Assembly: GCA_003117195.1 (NCBI GenBank)
Contig: BDSI01000142.1
Coordinates: 186,001 to 250,000, forward strand
Length of the DNA: 64,000 bases
Source: Eudorina sp. 2006-703-Eu-15
Taxonomy: Eukaryota; Chlorophyta; Chlorophyceae; Chlamydomonadales; Volvocaceae
Reading direction: 5' to 3'
The position numbers and the translations under genes were made by a program. The notes beneath the pieces are model-generated. The model made no database searches and was not told the DNA's origin. It was given only the letters and a program-made list of their open reading frames with translations. This document shows positions 23,560 through 34,700 of the stretch, one piece after another (within the stretch, counting starts at the first letter, position 1; every line of letters begins with the position of its first letter).

Positions 23560-24577
23560 CTGCAAGACAACTTCGTTCATATTAGTCGTTATATTACTTG
23601 CTGCAAAAGATCAAACAAATCCTTAGTATTTGGCAACAACTTTTATGGGAAGGGAGTCACACCTGTCGTTCGTTGAGCCATCAAAAAGAACACTACAACA
23701 ACTATCTTCTTCAGCGTTATCTGTGCTAGCCGCACCATCATCAAATGCAACGCCGAACGCCTCGTTTGCGTCGTCAAACCAAAGCAGCCCACCGGCACGT
23801 TTCATATCTTAATGGTAACAATTTGCTTTAGCAAGTGTTGTGAACTACGACTTGTTAATAACAAGTTGCAAACGATTCTGTCATCAGAGTGTCTAGGCGG
23901 AGTGTATCATGCATTTGAATTGCTGCGTATCAAGTCTAATATCCAGCAGTTACATACAAATTCACGTTAAATACATGCGGACATGATCAGTCTGGACACA
24001 CAAAAGGCCTCGGGCTTTGTCGCACAGCAGGCAGTACTCAGCAGTACAGATGTGCATTATTTCATGTAAATGAAGTTCAAAGGACGAGCAGCTGCAGCCG
24101 CACTTAAAGTGCATGGCGGCAAGTAACGGTTCAGCCTCAATGACAATTATTTTGTTGCCAAATTGAAAGTTTTGAGCCATTGCCACACCTGCGCCATCCG
24201 CTCTGCGAGGGTGGTCGCGTAAAGTTTTTGCCACCTCGTAGGGCAATGGGGGTGTGGGAGTAACGAATGATGGGGGGGAAGGGGTGGTCCGAGGTACCCT
24301 CTCGCCCAACATTCATCAGTACAGCACGCGTACGGCCATGGCCGTACAAGCGTAATGCCACAGATCCGCTTGGCAAATTCACATGGATAAATGTGCAGAT
24401 TATACGTTCGTTTGGGAAGCCAACAACATTTAGAGTGCGTTCCTTGCAATCAAAGGCGTCGCACTGGCAGCAGCCAACGTGCGTGTGCAGGCGGGCGGTG
24501 TGCGGCCTCAGGTTGCCGGGCCATATGCGGGCTCGGATGTGGGGGTGGCGGGAGGGGGCTTGGGCCCCATGTAGCAC
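23560..24577. other. Divergent intergenic region; gene A first exon expected here
   Basis: By analogy with gene B, gene A should have a short signal-peptide exon upstream of 23559. The best ATG-started minus ORF (23805-23623, 'MKRAGGLLWFDDANEAFG...') is acidic, not hydrophobic, and its donor is out of phase. I therefore leave the 5' end unresolved. Two alternative acceptors exist for the next exon (23559, and a stronger pyrimidine-rich one about 20 bases further in). Confidence 0.4.
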
Positions 24578-25076
24578 TTCGCTGGCGCCCCGGACGCAGC
24601 CACGGTAGCGGAGGCGCCGGCGGGGTCTGCAGCAATGCAAGGCAATGTTGCCCTGCCAGGTGGCGGTGGGATTGGGGGTGGCAGTTTGGCGATGGAGGCA
24701 GCAAGTACGGGTTTGGGGCTGATGCATGGTGTGCCAATCCACCATGCAATTTTTAACGCGCTGCAGATGATTGGGCAGTTCAATCAGGTCAGGCGAGATA
24801 TGGAGCGGTGGCAGGTTATGGTGAGATCAGAGTGCGAGGATGCAAGCCTTCGAGATTGCAATGTACAATGAGTGGAAGGACACTCTGGCGGATGTTCAAC
24901 AGCCGCCGCCCACGGAGGAGGAGAAGGCCTTCATCCGTAGCGAGGGCAACGCTTGGCGCATGCTGGGCTGCACGCGCAGGGAGCGCGACAGCAGTGACTT
25001 CCTGCAGCAGCTGGCTGCGCAGCAGGTGGGTCCAGCGGCGGGCGATCCGGGGGATGGGGGTGCCGATGCTTCTTGA
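24578..25076 (+). pseudogene. Unknown GC-rich ORF with one apparent frameshift
   Basis: A GC-rich island lies inside AT-rich intergenic DNA. The first part (stop-free from 24578; ATG 24635) gives a Gly-rich segment then a helical stretch 'NALQMIGQFNQVRRDMERW'. Around 24835-24845 the sense continues one frame over as 'FEIAMYNEWKDTLADVQ ... EEEKAFIRSEGNAWRM', ending at 25076. The two halves look like one helical protein broken by a frameshift. The family is not recognised; a gag-like retroelement remnant or a captured exon is possible. Confidence 0.35.
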
Positions 25077-25789
25077 AGGGGCAAAGGGGACGAGAAGGTG
25101 AACATTGTCAAGTTCACGGGCTCGACTAATGACACCACCATCACCTGTGTGCGCACGTGGTTTGACATGCTTATGCGGTATCTATCTCTGCGCTGTCGCG
25201 ACCCGGTTCTGTGGTTTGTGTTTTACCTTGCGGGCACCAGACGTATCCCGTACTCCGTGACCCAATGTCCAAATGGAAATCCAACCCTAATCCTTCACAG
25301 ACAGGGGTACTTTGCACTAATATATAGCTTGCCAGGTCGGAGTAAGGTCTGTCACTGCTTGTCTTTCTTGATTTGAGGTTTTGTTGTATGCAGAACATCA
25401 CAGGCGTATGAGAGCTTTGTGCTTATGCAGTGCTGATACAATTTGGAACTATGCGCGGGGCGCAGAATGCAACTGTACGGGTACTGCAAACGCTCGTAAC
25501 ATGAGAAAGTCGTAAGAAACGGGATTCTGCCCTTACCGTGACCAAGTAAATACTGCAATGAGATATCCAAATGCCGACACATCCTGAAGGCTCATTTAAT
25601 CGGACGCTTAGGAAGGCTGTGCCGTTCCAAACTGTCACTTTCCACCCAAATACTACATAACTCTACAGAATTAGCCTTCGTAATTTCGGTCGTGAACTGC
25701 AATGCCGAGATCGATTATTGCGACACCACATATATAACAGAACGGCCGTCTTCTCTGTTACTTGAGTCGTTCTTTCGGTCTTTTCAACA

Positions 25790-28700
25790 ATGCTGTATGT
25801 TTCAGATTGCATGTTACTATTATTCGTTTTGGCAAGTTTTCCTTGCACGCAAGGTTAGTGCCAGTTACTAATTCATGCTTTGGGCTGGCAAAAGGTTTGG
25901 ACATGAGTTTTTAGTTTCATTTAATACTGCAATTGTTAACTAGGCCAAACATCACGTTGTTTCGGACCCGAACAACCCAAAGAGACGTTCATGTGTGTCT
26001 CCGTACTGCGAACTGATGCCATAGACCGTGCGCCCTCGTGCAGGTTTGAACGCATACTTGGATGTCACGGTCAACGGTGTGTCGTATCGAAGCTATTTCA
26101 AAACCAAGGCATTTATGGAGGCCGTTGCGGACTGCGCCTCCCTTACCCTGGACGGCAAGCGCGGTACATTGTTGAACGTCGAGCTCCTTCCTCAGGCAAT
26201 AACAAACCTTAGTATTGATTCGCCTCAAGTTTTTCAGGTAAGTAGTAGCTTTGCCATGATGTGTTATGCAGGCTCCGTAAAACCACCCCCATGTTACGGT
26301 TTGGTTTACTGGTACGTAAATCCGACCCCCCGTTTTCCCCGAGTGATTTCGGAGCAGTTGCGTGCCGGCCTAACAAGTACGTCAAACCTGCCGGATATGA
26401 AAACACACTGCGGTGCTAGCGGTGCATAATAAACGTCGACGAACGTAATGAACTAATGGGCTAGGGTACGGGGCGGCTGTGGCGGTGACTGGTTGCTTGC
26501 TCGCCATTTTACTGAAATGATGTTTGGTGACCCCATTCGTTGACAGCCGCAGCCTCCTCACCACACACTGCATTAGCGAAACTTCGCCACCGTGGCACAC
26601 CCGACAGGCTCCACAAGTGCACTGGAACAATCCCGCACCCGCTCTATCAGGGAAAGCGCCTCGTTCATGGGGACCACGCAGCCAAAGCCAAGGTTTTAGC
26701 CCGCTCAGGGGCAGTAGTTTGCCACGTGGGCGCCCCTATTATTAGCGAACCACCACCCCAGCCAAGGCTGGCTCTCGTCTCTAGGATCTCAGCCCACATT
26801 CACGCACTGGTGTTAGTATTAGAAGTAGTACCGTTACAGTGTGGATAGGCTTCCGGGCCCTGTCTAAGGGTGTTTTTGTCGCGGTTTTATATGATGCTAT
26901 AGGACACCTTCAACCATCATCACACCGAACCTACGCCATACGAACCGATGGTCCATAGCGGCTGATCCTGCCAACTAAGTATCCCACCTCATCCATTCAC
27001 CCGCACATCCATCCGTGCATAGAGACAGAGGGTTCAGCAATCGCCACCAATCTAGCGTGCGAATCTCAATCCATCCACTGTTATCTCAACTCCACATCTC
27101 AGCAGCTAGCCATAATCTCATGCTCCCGAACAATGTCGGGGGTCACCCTAGGACTCGAACCCATCCAGGACCTAAAACCGCCTAACCGCGGTAGTGTCAC
27201 CTGACCTGGCCACTTCTATTGCACCCCCGTGGGGGGCTGGACAAACCACACAGGCTGTCTTTGAATGCTCACCCCTACTCTTGTCATCCGCGAATGGAAC
27301 CGCAGTTGTGGGTGCGCATGGGTTCATTTCATCAGCCCCACGCTTCCATGCAGCTGATATATAAGGAAGGGTCGGTCTAAGGTGTTGTACGCTTTTGATT
27401 GCAATAACAAGGAGCGCTAGCCAGCCGGATCAGCCCTGCCAGCATGCGTGTGGGGCAGGTACCGTCGGAACAGCAGGTTAGTTCGCGCCTTCCCGGGAGA
27501 AACGCCGATTATTGTTCCAGGCAGGGCGACCTACGTGACCCTTCCCCAGGGCTGGGCCCAGGCGGTTGGCCAGCACCTTCGCCAGAATGCGATCGTCCGT
27601 GCACAGCAGCGTGAACGGCCGGCGGTAGCTACCAGGCATGTACCGCTGCCCCCCATCCTTACAGAGAATGGTTATGATCCCACCCAAGAAATTGTCTCGC
27701 GTTCGCCCGAGGGCTCGTCTTGCCGTGAATAGATCCGCCGACACTCCCGCGAACGTCTCCCGGTACCCCTTGTATAGCTCTACGTAGGGTTTCCTATCCT
27801 CCGTTGTCAAATCTGCTGGGGGCTGACAAATCTCCCCCCAGTAGCAGTCCGTGACCAAATGTTGCAGTTGCTTCGCTGGTGTGACCAAGTTCCCGTGCTT
27901 GTCCCGAAGCCCGGTTACCGTGTTCATTCTGCGCCGGGGCGGCGGGGGCGCTTTACCGTCAGGGCCGTCAGGGCTCGTTGGGTTAGGCCCCGTTCCGCAG
28001 CCAATGCACTCGTAGCCGGCGCGACGTCGGATGCCTTCCCCTTCCTCTCTAGGCGCTGCCCGTACTTCAGCTTGCGCTGCGTGCCACCATTTCCTGAACT
28101 GGCTCTTGGCCGTCAGGTGCATCTGTTGCGCTCGATTCCACGTGCGCTGCTTGCGCGATGGCGGTCCGACTCGGGGTGCACTATACGCTAGGTGCACGGC
28201 CGCAAACGCGCGGTTCTCCTCGCATGGCTGAGTTCCCTACTCTTCTCGACCACAGCTCATGATCGTGCGTGCTCGCAGGAACTCGTGTACACTTTCGCAA
28301 TGACAACTCGTGAAAACCCAGCCGTGCAAGAATTACAGGACCTCTGGGTTTGGGATAGATTCCGGGTGTGTCAGAGCGTGTCAGTCAATGTTGAAGAACG
28401 ATTCTACACGGAGATTATGGACCGGCCGTGTGTCTGGCGGATCTGCTCCATCTGCATCCCCGAGCCGGACATACCGCCAGACATCAGTGAAGAAGAGGTG
28501 TGTGGCTTGAGAGGTACAGCGCCGCCGTACGTTGCGTAAGATATCAACATGCAGATATCTATAGAGCGTAGCGGCGCGTACGTCTGTCAGCAGTAAAGTC
28601 TGTAACACGGAAAAACGATACTTCCGAACGGATCCAAAGAAACGTAGTCTGGGTGTCGGTCATCACAAGCTGTGGGTCTTCTTTCTTACGTGGTTTGTTG

Positions 28701-31700
28701 GCGAACGATATGAAGATCCATTAATCCTTGACACATACGTTGACATCATTGCATCACTTCTGCTTGCTCGCAGGGTTTTGCACTGTCCGCATCACGATGG
28801 TACGACAAGTACTTGCAGATTTCCCAGCAGCCTAGCACCTACAAGCTGGGACCGCAAGACTCGGGTCTCCAGGTGATCGAGTCCGGTCAGGTGTACGGCG
28901 CACGCAATAGCAATCCGAACACGGTTGCTTTCGATGAAACGGACAAGTTCTGGGGCGCTGGACCTGTGGTTTCGGCGCTATTCAGGTGCGCGATGCAAAT
29001 GACTGATCATGCACGCACGTAGACCCACTCACTACAAAATGTATCACATATGAAGGGTGACATTATGCGTTCGCGAATGTATGTATCGATGCAGGGGCGG
29101 TTTACACGTGTTATACGGCCTGAAACCTTTGCGGCAAGACGACGGAGTGGACGGCTGGGCCTTGTACCGCAAACAAGATGCACTTTTGGTTGATTTTATC
29201 GGCACGAAAGCTAGCATAATCGACAGCTCGGGTCAAGCAGGTACGCGATTATTATGCCCCTTGTCAAACATGGGCAGGCAGGCAACTGTCGTGGAAAGAT
29301 GAAACGAGCGAGTTCCGAAAAGGCTGCCGGGGTACTGAATAGATGTATGACGGAGGGCTTGCGTACATGGATACACAAAATGCGTTTTGCAGGTAGTACA
29401 AAAAGGCAGCAGGGTCCGTCCCATATTGGGAGTACGGCAAAAGAAGGTAGAAAAAACGGGATGTGTTACGTATCGTATGTACGTTGATGGCATATATGTA
29501 CCGTGCGACATGCATGGGAGCCTTCTGAAAGTTCTAAACCCCGGAAGTTTTTCGTGTCGCATATACTGTACCGCACAGCATCCTTACTATCGACGCAAAT
29601 GCATGCCTGCATTTATATGACATGCATGGAGCAGGCATGTTGTTGCCGCTTCATTTATCATTCGCTGCTGGCGATTCGGACGCATGCCCACGCAGGCCTT
29701 GGCTGGGAGGTACACAACGTCGGCACAAATTATACCGATTACATTGTGGCAGTCATGGTCAGTAGTGCATGGGGCCGCGGTGACGTCGCCGATGAATCGT
29801 GGCATTAGTGCCATGCACGCATAATTGCTACGTATGCCACACGAAATACGTAAGACACACCTTCACGCAACTACCGCGTCACGGCCAGTACAGCCCGATA
29901 ATGGTTGATTTGATTATACCATCAACAAAGCGCGGGGCTGGCTGGTACATGTATGTATGGACATCCGTTCATCGGGTATGGTACGTAGGTACCGTACGGG
30001 TTGCGTGCTGAAAACGTGATGAGGTAGATGAGGTGGCGTGTGAAGATTGCAACGGACCCGGCGTCCGTCGTCGCCGGCACTTTCACTGCACCGTGCAAGC
30101 CCTTGCTTTGCCAGAGCATCTACAGCATCCGCAGGATTAGCCTTGAGGTGATATACACCGGGTTTCTTTTCTAAACACGCACACAGGCCGCTTGCGTGCA
30201 CCGACCGGTGTGCTTACGTAACCCGGCGCACAGGCACGAGCGAGCCACTGTTTGTATATCTGCTGTTCAGCTAGCTTGACCGACTACACACGCACCCGCA
30301 TAGGCAAATGGTGAACGATTGTATGTGCCATACGTCAATGTTGCGCCCCCAATGTGATCCAGTGTGGATCGCCACGCACCTTACCTGCAAGCAAGCTGAC
30401 CCCTACTGCGCTCGTAACGCTGCATGCTGGGATCGGGACCTGCAAGCAAGCTAGCTGACCGCTCCTGCGTTTGTAACGCTGCATGCTGGGTCCTCTCGAT
30501 CCGTGGCACAGGGGTGTCACAAGCCCGGACTGGAGCTGGAGCGGCTCTTCTTCATCACCCGCACCGGCAGACAATACCAGCTGGGCCGGGGCCCCTGCAC
30601 CGAGGTGTTCAGGTCGGGCAGGGCTTCGCTCATGCATTCTAGGAGCCGTTCGCCGCGCAGTTTACCTCACCGTTGACACAGCTACGTGTATGGCTCGCCC
30701 GTTTCAAATACCGACCGCCTTCGATGCGAAACTTGGACACAGCAGACACTAATTTTAATGGCGTTCATCATTAAGTCTATCGGCGAGTATTATTTTTCCT
30801 CGATTGCTATATATATGTGCAGAGAGGATGCACCCCGGGCGGGAGGCTACCTAGCGGGCTTCGCGGGTCGCTACCTGAACGTCTCCCAAGATGTTACGCT
30901 GAGGCAATCCATGGGCTACAATGCCATCATTCAGCAGGTAGGGGCCAGGGTTACGTAGGGTTAGGCTTATTAGGCTATATTGGATTAGGCTGTACACGGT
31001 GGGTGCGTGTGCGCGATTTTCCCTGTAAAGCGTTTGCAAGCCTGACACATGCATGCGAGCTAGCCCCTACGCACGCTGCGTGCTTGCTTTGGTAGCTCAT
31101 GATAATAACGCACTTCTATCTGTTGCAGTTGTTAAAAGTGCAAGCAAGCAAGCAAGGTGGTACGGCTCACACGTCTATAGTGGAAACGACTGAACGAATG
31201 GGCCCCGCCCCCTACGTACTAGTATTATTGCCACTTAGCAGCCTTACAGGACGTGCATCCGGGCCAGCCCCGTCGAATGTGTTCTGTCGATCCAATGCGG
31301 AATTATTTGTCTTGTATCCCGTAGCCCGCCCCCTTACACATAAACATAAACCATTTATTCGCAACCAAGTAGTGTTTCATCTTGGTTTGTCCGTCAATCT
31401 CAAAGTCCTTCATCGCATATCTCTGCAACTGGTCTTACTCGCTCGCACGCATGCACCGACCTAAGGTACGAGTACAGTAGCAGGGTCAGCCCCAAATTCT
31501 ATAAACCTGGACCTTAATAATCCTGGGAATGCGGCAGCGTCCATCAATTGATTGCAATATGCTGATGGGCCCTGCCCCACCGCCGCCTGTCCTTCGTTGT
31601 CAACTACTTATGATTGCACTCAGTTCCGGATCCTGTGGGCAGTGCCGACTATTATGGACGGGACGCCAGAGAGTGGTTTGTTGCCAACGGCGTGGCTGCT

Positions 31701-34700
31701 GCCAGCACCGTTGCTTCCAGGAGATGGCAAGCAGCCCTCCTGCCGAACCGCTGCACAACTGAGCCGTTTGCCCTGGGATATTGTTAATCCAACGACTCCA
31801 CTGGAATGCGGTGTCAGCAGTGCCAAGCTGTGCCCCACAAACCAATGCTGCGGACCGCCGGAGTCTAGCTCCTCGGTCCTACGTCCAACGAGGCAGTGTC
31901 AAGCGTCGCCAGCTGCTTGCACAGTCAGCGTCGTGAGCGGGGTAAGACGATAGATACGTATAGCACCAACGCTGCGTAAACGTGCGGGATCATTCTTTTT
32001 GCGTCCACCCACAATGCATTGTACTACTGAGGGCCGTTCGTGTGTGCTTAGCGGCATGGCGCGGGTCGAGCACATGACTTGCATTGTCTGTTAGTGTGTC
32101 CAGGTAGTTAAACATTAGGACTATTAGGACGCGAACCAAGGATGTCATAATAGTGGAAGCTGCGTGCGATGCTGTAACGTCAGAGCAAAGGCACATGCTC
32201 AGCTTGCTTGTGACTGCCACCACACTCGTGTGTCACGCCTATGTATGTTTGCAGAAGCCCTCATGTGTGCTCGGCTACGGTGACTGCGGCATGTCATCTG
32301 GCGAGATCCCTGAAGGGAACTACCTGTTGTTCTCGCGCTCAAGCAACCTATTATCGGTCATGGATGGCGGCGGCGGAACGAGCGACGACAAGGTGGCCCC
32401 TCGGACGATATACATCATGACCAGCGTTGAAACAACGTCTTACAGTAAAGCAATCGAGACATGCAGGAAAGTTCCTCTACCTGCTGTCCTATATGGCGGC
32501 GCTGACAGGTCGAATGCAGGAAATGGATTAAATCGCGCCCCCATGGCAGACCGAACTGGGTGGTTCCCTGGTAGTGAGGGCCCAGGGAGTGTTTCGGTGC
32601 ACTTGTGGAGCATGTCCGGAGCGCCGTGGTGGCGCCAGTTCGTGTAGGCAGTGTGTGGTGAGGAAGCCTCGGCTGTCGCCGTTGGCTGTCACCGTTGGCT
32701 GTCACTGATGACCCACGGGTTCCGCTGTACCATCCTTAATAATAAGACCGTAATTGCAGACTGAACCATCTATAACTTTAATTGTCCTTATGGTTTCTAC
32801 AATTGTTAACAATAATGATTGTTAACAAAAATGATTGTTAACAAAATATATACATAAATGTAATGATAAACATCAGATTGCTTATAGGTTTATTGTTTAT
32901 AACTAGTTGTTATAGGTTTGTTATCAATGATATATATAACCGTTATATAACCGCTGTGAAGTAATTGAATGCTTTTGATAATACTTTTTATCAATTGTAT
33001 ACGTTTAATCCAGTTTAATAATGCGTATTTCAACAATAACAATTATTATTAAGGATGTTACAGCGTTCAAACAATAATATTAATAATTTTTCTATTTAAT
33101 TTTATTATTATTGTTGTTGTTGTTGTCGTGTGCGTGGTTTATCTCAAGTGTTCGTTCACCGTAACTCCATGCCCTTTCAGGTCCATGGAGTTGCTGGGAC
33201 TATCTTGGGATTTGATAAACGCCACTGATGTGATTTCGCTCGGAACATCTGTGGATATGCGTAGTTTGGCCTACGTAAGCTTCACGGCAGGTATTGCAGC
33301 AGGTGCATGTTATCAGTAAGTCCTCTTATCAGGTCGTCATTCTTTCTGCCAGACGTGCTTGCACATACATTCAAAAGCACCCGCACGCACGTATTGAGGA
33401 AATTTGTTCCGGTCGATTGTGGGGCTGTGTATGTCAGCTAGCGCTGCTAGCCAACGGCAGCTGCCCCGCGCTAACTTGGGGGCCGGCGGCGTCTATCTGA
33501 GCACTTTACTAGGGCCTATGTAAGCCACTCGCGCCACCTACCGAGGGCGCTGTCGCGTGCCTGGCCTGCCTGCGTGCCTTTTAAGCGTGCATGTATGCAT
33601 GTTTTGTGGCTGACTGATCCGCATGCAGGAAATGTACAGACGTTCTGGATTAAAGTGATCGAGGACCGCATAGCAACGGACCCGCAAAGTGCCTGCTTAA
33701 AGGCACTGTACGGCCAGCCAACAGTCAAAGAAGGTTATTATATCAGGGACATCTTTACTTTCAGGGTATTCCTACAAGTTAACTGTGACGTCTCGGAGCG
33801 TGCGGTGGTGATGTGCAAAGCTACAACGGCCGTCCCTGCCTGGCAACGACAACAACCATCACCACCGTCGGCGTCAACCATCATCTCCCAAAGCCCTCCG
33901 CTGGACGTGCCCCCGCCCACAGTTCTTAATAACTCAACGTCAGCAGAAGCAGGGTGGCGAAAAGGTGCGACGGTTCCTCATTTATTGGGAGTATTTGGAG
34001 TCGTCATTGCATCTCCGGGCCATTTACATATGTTGCTCATACTGTACGTATACATCCTTAATCATAATGATACAATCCTAAGCACGACACGGTGTATTGC
34101 AGTAATGAGCACATGTAATGTATAATTTAGCTACAGTGTGGACAGGCTTCCGTGCCCTGCTGACGCGGTTTTATATAATGCAATAGGACACTCTCATTCA
34201 ACCATCATCACACCACACCAACGCCATATATACGAACCGAGGGTCCAAGACGGGTGATCCTGCCATCTAAGGATCCCACATCATCCATTCACCCGCACAT
34301 CCGTAGAGGCAGACAGAGAGTTCAGCTGTCGCCACCAATCCAGCGTGCGCATCTCGATCCATCTACTATGATCTCAACTCCACACGTCAGCAGCTACGTA
34401 GCCATAGCATAATCTCATGCTCCCGAACAATGTCGGGATTCGCCCTCGGAATCGAACCCAGGACCTTGAACCGCCTAGCCGCAGCAGCGTCACGCACCTG
34501 ACCTGACAATACAGGTTGGTCGGCTCGCTGGTAAGGGCCCATCCCCGGCGTTGGTAATCACGCTGGCACACATACCAATAATATATCTGACATCAATTCA
34601 TCAGCACAGATGCCCCAGATTCGTATTCCCTGTCGCATGCGTGCACCTGTGCTACCTGTATGTGCGACACGCAGGCCTGCATCTGCTGTCCGTGTCGCCG

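Noticed and set aside
27140..27220. tRNA gene on the minus strand
   Set aside because: Only the B box and a weak A box are present and no cloverleaf closes. A second 390-bp copy at 34,133-34,530 shows it is a SINE.
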